Positions 1 through 9,047 of a stretch of 64,000 nt of DNA are shown piece after piece (position 1 is the stretch's first letter; every line of letters starts with the position of its first letter). The notes below the pieces were generated by a model that saw nothing but the letters and a program-made list of their open reading frames with translations, had not been told where the DNA came from and searched no databases. The translations under genes were made by a program, and so were the position numbers. Location of the stretch: positions 186,001 to 250,000 of the forward strand of contig CAWJPU010000011.1 in NCBI GenBank assembly GCA_963844805.1. Direction: 5' to 3'. The stretch is from JACCZR01 sp963844805. Lineage in GTDB: Bacteria; Actinomycetota; Thermoleophilia; Solirubrobacterales; Thermoleophilaceae.

Positions 1-766
1 GATCAAGGCGCCCACGCGCGGCAACCGCAGGCTCGAGCGGCTGATCGACGCCGCCAACGCCGACCAGCGGCTGAAGGGGCTATGGCACGGCCAGCACGTC
101 ACGGCGGGGCGGCTGGGGATGTCCGACCACTCGTGGGTGCACGTGCAGATCGTGTGCAACATCGCGCTGCGGCTGTTCCGGCTGCTCAGCCGTCGCGGGG
201 TGGAGCCGGCGATGGTGGCCGACCACGGGATGCGCGAGCACGACTCCGAGGTGGTGATCGCCGCCGCCTGCCTGTTCCACGACACGGGCATGTCGATCCA
301 CCGGACCGACCACGAGGAGTTCAGCCTCTTCCTGGCCGCCGACCGCCTGCCCCTGCTGCTCGAGCCGATCTACGACGAGCCGGACCTGACCACGGTGATG
401 TCGGAGTCGCTGCACGCGATCATCGGCCACCGCCGGCGCGGCGACCCGCTCACGATGGAGGCGGGCGTCGTGCGCGTGGCCGACGCGCTGGACCTCGCGG
501 CCGGCCGCTCGCGGGTGCCCTTCGAGACGCGGCGCCCCAACATCCATTCGCTGTCGGCCGCGGCGATCGACGAGGTCACGATCGAGCCGGGCGAGGACCG
601 GGCGGTCTCGATCGAGATCGCGATGAACAACTCCGCGGGGATCTTCCAGGTGGACGAGCTGCTGGCGACCAAGCTGCGCGGCTCGGGGCTCGAGGAGCAC
701 CTCGAGGTGGTGGCTCGTATCGAAGCCGAGCACGAGAAGCGGCTGGTGCCCGTCTTCCGCATCTGA
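1..766 (+). CDS. HD-domain phosphohydrolase, 5' end outside the window
   Basis: The frame is open from the window edge, so the start lies upstream; the ATG at 119 is probably internal because a plausible conserved stretch (PTRGNRRLERLID) precedes it. The visible 254 residues show an HD-superfamily metal site: SDHSWVHVQIV early on, the core LFHDTGMSIH with the adjacent His-Asp pair, then HAIIGHRR and VADALD. Such proteins hydrolyse phosphate esters or nucleotides in the cytoplasm using bound metal. The layout resembles a conserved stand-alone HD family known from archaea and bacteria; its substrate is not evident. The TGA stop (764-766) overlaps the ATG of the following peptidase, so the two are probably co-transcribed and translationally coupled. 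Confidence 0.8.
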   Translation, partial: IKAPTRGNRRLERLIDAANADQRLKGLWHGQHVTAGRLGMSDHSWVHVQIVCNIALRLFRLLSRRGVEPAMVADHGMREHDSEVVIAAACLFHDTGMSIHRTDHEEFSLFLAADRLPLLLEPIYDEPDLTTVMSESLHAIIGHRRRGDPLTMEAGVVRVADALDLAAGRSRVPFETRRPNIHSLSAAAIDEVTIEPGEDRAVSIEIAMNNSAGIFQVDELLATKLRGSGLEEHLEVVARIEAEHEKRLVPVFRI

Positions 767-1901
767 TGGACCGCGCCTGGGTCGAGGCCGAGGCGGCGGA
801 GATCGCCGCCCGGTGCCGAGCGCGAGCTCGAGGCGCTGGTCGGCGTGTCCTCGCCCTCGGGCGACGTCGCCGGGGCCGACGAGGCGGTCGCGGTGGCCAG
901 CGCGCTGCTGCCCGCCGAGGCCGACATCGAGCGGATCGAGTGCTCCTCGCCCGGCTACGCGCGCGACATGGTCGCCCGCCTGCGCGGCTCCGGCAGCGCG
1001 CGGGTCCTGCTGGTGGGGCACCTGGACACGGTGGTCGGCCACGGCGAGCACCGTCCGATGGAGCACGAGGAGGACCGGCTGGTCGGGTCGGGCACCGTCG
1101 ACATGAAGGGAGGCGTGGTGCTGTCGCTCGGCGTCCTGCGAGCGCTGGCGCGGGACCCCTCCCGCTTCGCCGAGGTGGTGCTGCTGCTGGTGGTCGACGA
1201 GGAGTGGCGCACGGCGCCGTTCGCCCACGGCGAGCGGTTTGCCGGCTTCGACGCCTCGCTGTGCTTCGAGGCGGGCGAGCGCGGACCGGGCGGGGAGGAG
1301 GGCGTGATCGTCAAGCGCAAGGCGGCCGGCACGCTGCGGGTGCGCGCGCACGGGGTGGCGGCGCACTCGGGCTCGGCCCCGGACAAGGGCCGCAACGCCC
1401 TGCTCGCGCTGGCCGAGGTGGCCAGAAGCGTGGCGGCCCGGCACGACCCGAACGGCCCCGACCGCCTTACGGCGGTCCCGACCGTGATCCGCTCGGGTGA
1501 GGCCTTCAACGCCGTGCCCGCCGCGGGCGAGCTCCACTGCGACATGCGGGCGGACCGCCTGGGCGCCTTCGACCCCGTGCTGGAGGCGGTCCCCGAGGAA
1601 CCTCGACGGCGTGCGCCTGGAGGCGGATCTGGTGCGTCGCTGGCCCGGGATGGACACCCGCGAGCGCGCGGCGCCGCTGCTGGAGCGCGCGACCGAGCTG
1701 CTGGGGCGGCCCGTCGTGGGAACCCAGCGCGGCGGCGCCTCGGACGCCAGCCACATGGCCGGCCACGTCGAGCTGAGCATCGACGGCCTGGGCCCTCGGG
1801 GCGGGGGCGCCCACGCTCCGCGCGAGTACATCCTGGCCGACTCCCTGCGCACACGCGCCGAGGTCGCATTGGCGGTTACAGCCGCCGCCCTCGGTGGGTA
1901 G
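766..1901 (+). CDS. M20-family metallopeptidase (glutamate carboxypeptidase-like), two frameshifts
   Basis: This is a zinc aminoacylase or carboxypeptidase of family M20. Metal and catalytic motifs appear in order: LLVGHLDTVVG (His, Asp), GTVDMKGGVV (bridging Asp), VVDEEWR (catalytic Glu pair), the dimerisation-domain His in GVAAHSGSAP, and a C-terminal GGGAHAPREYI carrying the last zinc His. The ATG at 766 overlaps the upstream stop, which favours this start. The reading frame breaks twice: near 812, between EIAAR and AERELEALVG, and near 1600, between LEAVPEE and LDGVRLEADLV. Both sides of each break continue the family, so sequencing error is more likely than a pseudogene. The substrate cannot be told from sequence. 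Confidence 0.75.
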
Positions 1902-1930
1902 GTAACTCGCCGGAGCGACCAAGGAGAGCC

Positions 1931-2816
1931 ATGCCGGAGATCGACGGATTCAAGGACGGACTGCCCTCCTGGGCGGACCTGGCGTCACCCGACCCCGACG
2001 AGTCAGTCTCCTTCTACGGAGAGCTGCTGGGCCTGGAGGCCACCGACGCCGACGAGGAGATGGGCGGCTACCGCATGTTCATGCAGGGCGACAAGCAGGT
2101 CGCCGGGCTGATGCAGGTCCAGGACGAGAACCAGCCGCCCTCGTGGACCACGTACATCAACGTCTCCGACGCCGATGCGGCGGCCGAGAAGGTCAAGGAG
2201 GCCGGCGGCCAGGTCCACCTCGAGCCGATGGACGTGCGCGAGTTCGGCCGCATGGCGGTGTTCGCCGATCCGACAGGCGCGGTCTTCGGCGTGTGGCAGC
2301 CGGGCGAGCACAAGGGCGCCGGCATCGTCAGCGAGCCGGGCAGCGTCGCCTGGCACCAGTGCAACACCCGCGACACCGACAAGGCGCTCGAGTTCTACGC
2401 GGAGGTGTTCGGCTGGGAGTCCGAGAAGGTCGACACCGGCGGCGCCGACTACTGGCAGCTGACCAAGGACGGCGCCAGCGTCGGCGGGCTGTTCCGCATC
2501 GGCGACGACTTCCCCGACGACGTGCCCGCGCACTGGATCGTGTACTTCGCCGTAGAGGACGCGGACGCGGCGACCGAGAACGCGCGCGAGAAGGGGGCCG
2601 GCGTGCGCGCCGAGCCGTTCGACAACGAGGCCGGCCGGTTCGCGGTCCTGCAGGACCCCCACGGCGCGGCGTTCGCGCTGATCAACCAGGGCGGCGGCAG
2701 CGTGGCCGGCCAGGAGCAGGGCCAGGGCGACGAGCAGTCGGGCGACGACGAAGCCGGCGACGACGAAGCCGGCGACGACGAGAGCCGGCGACGAGGACAA
2801 GTCCTCCGACGATTGA
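1931..2816 (+). CDS. two-domain VOC (glyoxalase/bleomycin-resistance fold) protein with acidic tail
   Basis: AAGGAG sits 5-6 bases before the ATG at 1931. Two tandem vicinal-oxygen-chelate domains (about residues 5-120 and 130-255) repeat the pattern PDPDESVSFYGELLGLE / TRDTDKALEFYAEVFGWE and end with FADPTGAVFGVWQP / LQDPHGAAFALI. This paired arrangement is typical of actinobacterial CFP-30B-like VOC proteins of uncertain substrate. The C-terminus is a low-complexity acidic tail built on GDDEA units. In the present sequence an extra base near 2782 carries the frame on to a stop at 2854; restoring it gives GDEDKSSDD and a TGA at 2814-2816, just before a terminator hairpin, so 2816 is preferred as the end. 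Confidence 0.75.
2741..2798 (+). repeat. 15-bp tandem repeat encoding GDDEA
   Basis: Two identical 15-bp units (ggcgacgacgaagcc at 2741-2755 and 2756-2770) are followed by a 16-bp third copy with one extra base (2771-2786) and a partial fourth. The extra base shifts the reading frame of the VOC protein's tail. Slippage in the cell or an error in reading the repeat could both explain it. Confidence 0.85.
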
Positions 2817-2819
2817 CCA

Positions 2820-2845
2820 CGCCGCCGGGACGAGCTCCGGCGGCG
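2820..2845. terminator. bidirectional hairpin between convergent genes
   Basis: CGCCGCCGG (2820-2828) and CCGGCGGCG (2837-2845) form a perfect 9-bp stem with an 8-base loop. It lies between the VOC stop and the gltA stop, which converge, and could end transcription from both sides. No T-tract is present, as is common in GC-rich actinobacteria. Confidence 0.6.
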
Positions 2846-2864
2846 CTGCGCTGAGCGAGCGCTG

Positions 2865-4280
<1,416 letters not shown>

Positions 4281-4322
4281 TCGCTACTGGTCCTCCGCTC
4301 GAAGTCTTCCCGCCGTGTCTCC

Positions 4323-4343
4323 CTACCCCATTGTTACGGGTAG
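4323..4343. promoter_or_regulatory. inverted repeat upstream of citrate synthase
   Basis: CTACCC (4323-4328) and GGGTAG (4338-4343) form a 6-bp inverted repeat around a 9-base AT-richer centre (CATTGTTAC). It lies in the 90-bp gap between the PRC-barrel-like gene and gltA and could be an operator, a weak terminator or part of the gltA leader. Confidence 0.35.
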
Positions 4344-4371
4344 GAGTCTCCGCGCGCTTCCGCGGACCGGC

Positions 4372-4689
4372 TCAGCGGCGGCGGAAGAGCTTCGACAGCC
4401 CGCCCAGGCCGCCGCCGGAGCCGCTGCCGTCGGGCGGGCCGAGCTGGGCCACCTCGGCCGCGGTGATGGTCAGGCGCACCGCGCGCTCCGCGGTGCGGGC
4501 CACCTCGGGCGCGTCGACGAAGCGGCGCCGGCCGTCGGTGCTGTCGATCACGAGCCCGTCGAAGATGTGCTCGCGCTTGTTGTCCCAGACCTCGGCGACG
4601 GTGCCCACCTGCTCGTCGTCGGAGCTGAACACCGGGGTCCCGCGCTCGAGCGCGGTGTAGTGGACCGCGTAGCCGTCGTCGTCGGGCAT
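4372..4689 (-). CDS. PRC-barrel-like small protein
   Basis: This 105-residue protein has a beta-rich core (ERGTPVFSSDDEQVGTVAEV, then FDGLVIDSTDGRRRFVDAPEV) matching the PRC-barrel style of small beta-barrel: a Gly-containing turn, the pattern GTVxEV and an alternating hydrophobic strand. The tail after residue 85 is Gly/Ser-rich and ends in a basic KLFRRR. PRC barrels occur in RimM and in actinobacterial stress or RNA-associated proteins, but nothing here fixes a role. The gene starts one base after the stop of the next small membrane-protein gene, so the run at 4372-5410 looks like one operon. Confidence 0.6.
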   Translation of the reverse strand: MPDDDGYAVHYTALERGTPVFSSDDEQVGTVAEVWDNKREHIFDGLVIDSTDGRRRFVDAPEVARTAERAVRLTITAAEVAQLGPPDGSGSGGGLGGLSKLFRRR

Positions 4690-4690
4690 C

Positions 4691-4915
4691 TCAGCCGGAC
4701 TGTAGGAGGACGGTCTCCTCGTTCTCCTCCTCGCCCTCCGTGGCGCCGGTGTAGACGGCGCTCCCGATCGCCCCGACCACGAGCACGACCGAGACCAGGA
4801 TGACCAGCCGCTCCGCGAGCCTGGTCCTGGGGAAGCCTTCGCTGGTGATGCCGATGAAGGAGAGCACCAGCGCCCAGATCGCGAGCAGGCCGCCCACTAC
4901 GTGGAATGCGTTCAT
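4691..4915 (-). CDS. small two-helix membrane protein
   Basis: This 74-residue protein has two predicted transmembrane segments, about residues 5-23 (VGGLLAIWALVLSFIGI) and 36-56 (RLVILVSVVLVVGAIGSAVY), joined by a basic loop, followed by an acidic tail (EGEEENEETV). The ATG at 4915 overlaps the TGA of the upstream gene. No family is recognised. The hairpin topology and operon position beside another small membrane protein suggest that the two act together, which is inference only. Confidence 0.65.
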   Translation of the reverse strand: MNAFHVVGGLLAIWALVLSFIGITSEGFPRTRLAERLVILVSVVLVVGAIGSAVYTGATEGEEENEETVLLQSG

Positions 4916-5181
4916 CGCTTCGAAACGTATCCCTTGCGCCCGACGAGCGTCCGGACCCGGCGCGGCTCGCGCGGGATCGGCGCCCCGTGGGGCCCGCCGC
5001 GGCGCGGGCCGCGTGGATCGCGCGGCCGCCGGCGGTGGGGGTGGTCGTGGCGGTCCGAGCCGTCGTCGTCACGCGGCTCTTGCTCGACCGGAGGTTCGCG
5101 CGTGGCGTACCAGACGAGCCAGAACGCGTAAACGATCGGGATCTTCAGCACCACGAACATGAAGAAGAACGTCCACCCCAC
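4912..5181 (-). CDS. small one-helix membrane protein with basic, charged tail
   Basis: An 89-residue product starting with GTG at 5181. One transmembrane helix spans about residues 2-24 (FFFMFVVLKIPIVYAFWLVW). The remainder is low-complexity, rich in Asp, His, Arg, Pro and Gly (DDDGSDRHDHPHRRR), and probably disordered in the cytoplasm. The last codons overlap the start of the next gene. The start is supported because the helix begins immediately after it. Function unknown; the long GC-rich tail may be partly composition-driven. Confidence 0.6.
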   Translation of the reverse strand: MGWTFFFMFVVLKIPIVYAFWLVWYATREPPVEQEPRDDDGSDRHDHPHRRRPRDPRGPRRGGPHGAPIPREPRRVRTLVGRKGYVSKR

Positions 5182-5194
5182 GTGGCTGTCGATG

Positions 5195-5410
5195 CTACCC
5201 GGCTCGGGCCGTCTCGAAAAGGGGTGGCGTCAGCGCGCCCGTGCCGTTTTCAGAGACCTTCTTCGGCGGCTTGAGCTCGAGCACGTAGACGCGCTTCGAG
5301 ACCCGCCGTGCGTACCCCGCCTTGTCGAGGCGCTTCAGGACGACCGGGCACTTCTTGCAGCGCGGGCCGTCCTTGCAGCACTTCTTCTTGGCCTTGACCT
5401 GCGTCGGCAC
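5195..5410 (-). CDS. Cys/Lys-rich small protein (CCKDGPRCKKC motif)
   Basis: The GTG at 5410 gives a 71-residue protein with a compact cysteine cluster, KKKCCKDGPRCKKCPVVLKRL, near the N-terminus, followed by an amphipathic helix and a short strand (RVYVLELK). The four cysteines in CC-x5-C-x2-C spacing suggest a zinc or iron site, and the basic surface suggests nucleic-acid contact. Related short proteins seem familiar from other actinobacteria, but no function is known to me. A longer frame reaches an ATG at 5503 inside the ferritin gene, which is unlikely. It is transcribed away from the ferritin, with a palindrome in between. Confidence 0.6.
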   Translation of the reverse strand: MPTQVKAKKKCCKDGPRCKKCPVVLKRLDKAGYARRVSKRVYVLELKPPKKVSENGTGALTPPLFETARAG

Positions 5411-5435
5411 GGGCGCGGGAAGGTAGCAGACATCG

Positions 5436-5449
5436 TTAGGGCGCCCTAA
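5436..5449. promoter_or_regulatory. perfect palindrome, candidate metal-regulator operator
   Basis: TTAGGGCGCCCTAA is a perfect 14-bp palindrome in the spacer between the divergent CCKDGPRCKKC gene and the ferritin gene. Its outer TTAGG...CCTAA resembles the ends of the IdeR/DtxR iron box, which in actinobacteria can control ferritin. The match is partial (14 rather than 19 bp), so assignment to an iron regulator is inference. Confidence 0.5.
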
Positions 5450-5471
5450 GTCGTGTAGGTTGGCCCCGCAG

Positions 5472-5999
5472 ATGGCCTCTCCAGCGTTCGTCGAGAAGCT
5501 CAACGAGCAGATCGGGCACGAGCTCGGCGCTCACAACCAGTACCTCGCCCTCGCTGTCCACTACGACGCCGAGACCCTGCCCCGGCTGGCCTCGTTCTTC
5601 TACGCGCAGGCGCTCGAGGAGCGCGACCACGCGATGATGATGGTCCGCTACCTGCTCGACGCGGACGAGGACGCCGTGATCCCCGCCGTGGGGGCGCCGC
5701 AGACCAGCTTTGCCGACGTGGTGGAGCCCGTGGCGCTCGCGCTCGACCAGGAGCGCCGGGTGAGCGATCAGATCAACGAGCTGGCCGCGGTGGCGCGCCG
5801 GGACTCGGACCTGTCGTCCGAGCAGTTCATGCAGTGGTTCATCAAGGAGCAGGTCGAGGAGATCGCGACGATGTCCGACCTGCTGCGCGTCGTCCAGCGC
5901 GCGAAGGAGAACCCGCTGTTGGCCGAGGAGTACCTCGCCCGCGAGGGTCTCGGGGACGGTAAAGAGGACGCGACCGCCCCGCCGGCGGCGGGCGCCTAG
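5472..5999 (+). CDS. ferritin
   Basis: A 175-residue non-haem ferritin that oxidises Fe(II) and stores it as a mineral core in a 24-mer. Starting from the ATG at 5472, the ferroxidase ligands fall at Glu17 (GHELGAHNQYLAL), Glu50 and His53 (LEERDHAMMM), Glu94 (LDQERRV) and Glu127-130 (EQVEE). Length and four-helix pattern match bacterial ferritins, and no Met haem ligand typical of bacterioferritin stands out. A TTG at 5460 could extend it by four residues. The tail (DATAPPAAGA) is low-complexity. The palindrome 23 bp upstream suggests iron-responsive control. Confidence 0.93.
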   Translation: MASPAFVEKLNEQIGHELGAHNQYLALAVHYDAETLPRLASFFYAQALEERDHAMMMVRYLLDADEDAVIPAVGAPQTSFADVVEPVALALDQERRVSDQINELAAVARRDSDLSSEQFMQWFIKEQVEEIATMSDLLRVVQRAKENPLLAEEYLAREGLGDGKEDATAPPAAGA

Positions 6000-7415
6000 C
6001 TACCGGCGCCGGGCCAGGAGGCGGAAGCGGAGCCGCTTTCGCGCCGACAGGTTGCCCGCCTTGTCCTTCTCCCTGAGCACCATGCGGTAACGACCGGGGC
6101 GCAGGGCGCGGCGCCTGCTGGTCCGTCCCTCGAAGCGGACCTTGTTCAGGCCCGCCACGCAGTCGATCGTGAAGGAGCGGCGGCGCACACCGACCCAGCG
6201 AACGCAGCGCCGGCGGTTGGCGTTCCGGCGCGTCGTGCGGCGGCAGCGCCCTCCTACCAGGCGGCCGATGCGGCGCGCCTCGAAGCGGAAGGTGACCTGG
6301 CCGGGCTCCGACAGGACGAAGCGCACCGTCGTTCCCGTCCTTATCCGCCGCGCTGCGATGCGCGCGGGGCGTCGCCGGCCGAGCCGGAAGGTCCGCCGAG
6401 TCAGGCGGGCCGCGACGAAGCGGGGAGCGGTGAGGTCGGGCGGCGCGCCGCCTCCGGTAGCGGGCGGCACGCCGCCTCCGGTAGCCGGCGGCGCCGTGAC
6501 CCCGGAGATCCGGGCCACCTTGTTGACCTGCTCGAGGGAGGCCCACAGCGTGTTGTTGGGCCCCGCCGTGATCTGACGCGGCCCTCCGCTGAGGCCGCCG
6601 AGCGTGGTGAGCGCGCCGCCGGTGGTGAGCCGGCCGAGCGAGAAGGGGTTGGAGGCGAACAGCGCCGTCCAGTAGGCGCCGTCGGAGCCGAGCGTGATGC
6701 CGAAGGGATCGCCGGAACGGTTGGTCTTCTTGATCACGCCGCCCTGGATGCGGCCGACCTGCTGCGGGACGTTGCCCGGGTTCGCGTAGGCCGCGTCCGT
6801 GCCCGGGCCGGCGGCGACGCCCTGGACCATGCCCCCCACGTTGAACGGGGTGACCGCTCCCGCGTTGGTGACGCGGATGACCCGGCCGGGCGCGTTGGCG
6901 TCCGCCACCCAGACGAAGCCGTTCGCGGCGTCGACGTCCCTGCCGCTGAGGCCGGCCACCGTGATGGGCGTCGAGCCGACCGGGTTCGTCGGCGGGATCA
7001 TCTTGAAGACGGTGTTCGCGCCGGTGGTCCACAGGTTGCCGTCGGAGCCGCGGGCAATGGCCTCACCCCCGACGCCCGTGACGGGGTCGAGGTCGCCGGT
7101 GTTGACCGGATCAGAAGGCGAGAAGCTCCCGACCTCGTTCTGTCCGGTGGTCCACAGCTTGCCGTTCGCCGAGGTGATGCCGCCGATCGTCCCGATGTTG
7201 TTGGGATCGAAGGTGGTGACCACTCCCGCGGGAGTGATCCGCGAGACGTCGGTGTTGCCGTAGGCGACCCAGATGTTCCCGTCGGGACCCTGGGTCAGGT
7301 ACCGCGGCATGTTCGGCACCGGGAACTGACCCGTGACCTGCGGCGCGGCCGACGCCGCGGGCGCAAGCGCGGCCGAGGCCAGCGCGCCGGCCAGGAGTGC
7401 GAGTCCCGTGCGCAC
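6000..7415 (-). CDS. secreted virginiamycin-B-lyase-like beta-propeller with Arg-rich C-terminal domain
   Basis: The GTG at 7415 is followed directly by a signal peptide (RTGLALLAGALASAALAPA, cleavage near ASA-AP). Residues about 30-300 repeat a propeller blade signature (GPDGNIWVAYG, GSDGNLWTTGAN, GSDGAYWTALF, GPNNTLWASLE), the pattern of streptogramin lyase/NHL-like propellers. A short Pro/Gly/Thr linker (PPATGGG twice) leads to a C-terminal domain of about 125 residues, dense in Arg, with VRFVLSEPGQVTFRFE, a Cys-containing hairpin and GRYRMVLREKDKAGN. I recall this C-terminal domain from other secreted Thermoleophilia proteins; it may be a cell-surface anchoring or beta-sandwich module. 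A catalytic role for the propeller is unproven. Confidence 0.75.
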   Translation of the reverse strand: MRTGLALLAGALASAALAPAASAAPQVTGQFPVPNMPRYLTQGPDGNIWVAYGNTDVSRITPAGVVTTFDPNNIGTIGGITSANGKLWTTGQNEVGSFSPSDPVNTGDLDPVTGVGGEAIARGSDGNLWTTGANTVFKMIPPTNPVGSTPITVAGLSGRDVDAANGFVWVADANAPGRVIRVTNAGAVTPFNVGGMVQGVAAGPGTDAAYANPGNVPQQVGRIQGGVIKKTNRSGDPFGITLGSDGAYWTALFASNPFSLGRLTTGGALTTLGGLSGGPRQITAGPNNTLWASLEQVNKVARISGVTAPPATGGGVPPATGGGAPPDLTAPRFVAARLTRRTFRLGRRRPARIAARRIRTGTTVRFVLSEPGQVTFRFEARRIGRLVGGRCRRTTRRNANRRRCVRWVGVRRRSFTIDCVAGLNKVRFEGRTSRRRALRPGRYRMVLREKDKAGNLSARKRLRFRLLARRR

Positions 7416-7453
7416 GGGGAGAACATAACCCCTGCGCGAGCGCCCGTGGGCGC

Positions 7454-8371
7454 TTACGCGGGCAGGCCGGCGAGCGCGGTCATGCGCTCGAACTCGCCGA
7501 AACGCTCGTCGATCTCCTCGCGCGTCAGGCGGCTGACGCGCTCGGTGCCGAACTCCTCGACGTTGAACGACGCCAGCGTCGAGCCGTAGACCATCGCGCG
7601 GCGCAGCTCCTCCTCGGAGGAGTGGTCGCTGCGGGAAGCGAGATAGCCGAGGAAGCCGCCCGCAAACGAGTCGCCCGCGCCCGTGGGGTCGACCACGGTC
7701 TCCAGCGGGTAGGCCGGCAGCGCGAAGAAGCCGTCCTCGGTGAACAGCGCCGCGCCGTACTCGCCCTGCTTGGCCACCACCGTGCTCGGGCCGATGTCCA
7801 TCACCGCGCGCGCGGCCTTCACCAGGTTCGGCTGCTCGGTGAGCATTCGCAGCTCGGCGTCGTTGAGGAACAGCAGGTCCACGCCGGCGATGGTCTTGAC
7901 CAGCGAGTCGCGCGTGGTCTCGATCCACAGGTTCATGGAGTCCAGGCCCGAGAAGCGCGCTTGGGACTGCTCGAGCACGCCGCGCTGGACGTCGGGCTGG
8001 ATGTTGGCCAGGAACAGCACGTCGGAGTTCTTGGACTCCTCGGAGAGCTTGGGCTCGAACTCGCCGAACACGCCGAGCTGGGTGTCCTCGGTGTGGGCCG
8101 TGTTCATGTCGAACTCGTAGTGCGCCTTCCAGAAGAAGGTCTGGCCGCCCTCGACGCGCTCGATGTCGTCGGTGATCACGTCGCGGCCGTGCAGCACGGC
8201 GAGCTCCTCGTCGCCGAAGTCGTCTCCCACCGGGCCGACGACGCGGACGTCGGTGAAGAAGGAGGCGGCCAGCGAGAAGTGCACGGCGGCGCCGCCGAGC
8301 ATCTTCTCCCGCTCGCCGAAGGGGGACTTGACGGCGTCAAAGGCGATGGATCCGACAACTGTGAGGCTCAT
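7454..8371 (-). CDS. PfkB-family carbohydrate kinase
   Basis: This 305-residue protein transfers phosphate from ATP to a sugar or nucleoside. It has the N-terminal LTVVGSIAFDAV strand with GGAAVHFSLAA (PfkB signature 1 region) and, at about residues 228-241, VDPTGAGDSFAGGF, containing the anion hole and catalytic Asp of signature 2. Substrate-site residues do not identify the sugar. The gene is intact and is transcribed away from the TetR gene. The two start regions are about 70 bp apart, so the tandem operators there could influence this gene as well. Confidence 0.9.
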   Translation of the reverse strand: MSLTVVGSIAFDAVKSPFGEREKMLGGAAVHFSLAASFFTDVRVVGPVGDDFGDEELAVLHGRDVITDDIERVEGGQTFFWKAHYEFDMNTAHTEDTQLGVFGEFEPKLSEESKNSDVLFLANIQPDVQRGVLEQSQARFSGLDSMNLWIETTRDSLVKTIAGVDLLFLNDAELRMLTEQPNLVKAARAVMDIGPSTVVAKQGEYGAALFTEDGFFALPAYPLETVVDPTGAGDSFAGGFLGYLASRSDHSSEEELRRAMVYGSTLASFNVEEFGTERVSRLTREEIDERFGEFERMTALAGLPA

Positions 8372-8401
8372 AGGGGCAGGTGAGGCTATTCGCCCCGGCG
8401 G

Positions 8402-8430
8402 TTGACATTCAGATACCGCAGGTATACAAA
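8402..8430 (+). promoter_or_regulatory. sigma-70-type promoter for the TetR gene, probably leaderless
   Basis: TTGACA at 8402-8407 matches the -35 consensus exactly; 17 bases later TACAAA (8425-8430) is a fair -10. The expected start of transcription is near 8437, only a few bases before the ATG at 8441, with no Shine-Dalgarno sequence between them. Confidence 0.65.
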
Positions 8431-8442
8431 TACTGACGGTAT
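8413..8442. promoter_or_regulatory. two tandem 13-bp operator palindromes
   Basis: ATACCGCAGGTAT (8413-8425) is a perfect inverted repeat with a 3-base centre lying between the -35 and -10 elements. A second copy, ATACTGACGGTAT (8430-8442), overlaps the start codon, 17 bp further on. This spacing puts both sites on nearly the same helical face, as expected for autoregulation by the TetR protein encoded next. Binding is inferred. Confidence 0.6.
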
Positions 8443-9047
8443 GTCGGTGAGGCTGACTAGGGCGGAGCAGCGCGAGCGCACTCGCCAGGATCTGGTCGCC
8501 GCGGCCGAGCGGCTGTTCGTCGACCGCGGCTTCCACGCCACTTCGGTCGACCAGGTGGCCGAAGAGGCCGGCTACACCAAGGGCGCCGTCTACTCCAACT
8601 TCGACTCGAAGGAGGAGCTCTTCCTCGCGGTGTTCGACGCGCGCGCGGGGAGGGGAGCCTCGCATGCGGAGGACGTCCTGAGCGAGAGCGGGGACGAGGA
8701 GGGCCTGCGCCGGCTGGTGTCCGACTCCATGCGCCGCCGCGGCCGCGAGGACGGGTGGCTGGCGGTGTTCCTCGAGTTCTGGGCCCACGCCGTGCGCCAC
8801 CCGCAGCTGCGCGACCGCTTCGCCGCCATCCACGCTCGCGGCCTGGCGCCCACCGCCGCGGCCAGCGAGCGCCTGGCGCGGGAGCGGGGCCTGGACGGCG
8901 GGGTGCGGTCCGGCCGAGTTCAACCTGGCCATGAACGCGATGCAGCTCGGGCTCACGCTCGAGCGCCTGACCGACCCGCGCGGCGTGAGCCCCGACCTCG
9001 CCGAGCGGATGGTGGCCCTGAGCGTTGAGGGCTGGGAGCGGTCGTGA
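8441..9047 (+). CDS. TetR-family transcriptional regulator, frameshifted near its C-terminus
   Basis: The N-terminal 60 residues are a clear TetR helix-turn-helix: RTRQDLVAAAERLFVDRGFHATSVDQVAEEAGYTKGAVYSNF is the continuous pattern, with the recognition helix at YTKGAVYSNFDSKEELF. The C-terminal half is a helical ligand and dimer domain. The frame breaks around 8890-8915; after it, AEFNLAMNAMQLGLTLERL runs on to the TGA at 9045-9047, which overlaps the GTG of the PaaK-like gene. The start at 8441 is chosen over an upstream GTG because it begins directly before the conserved domain. It probably represses itself and the downstream gene through the palindromes at 8413-8442. Confidence 0.8.
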
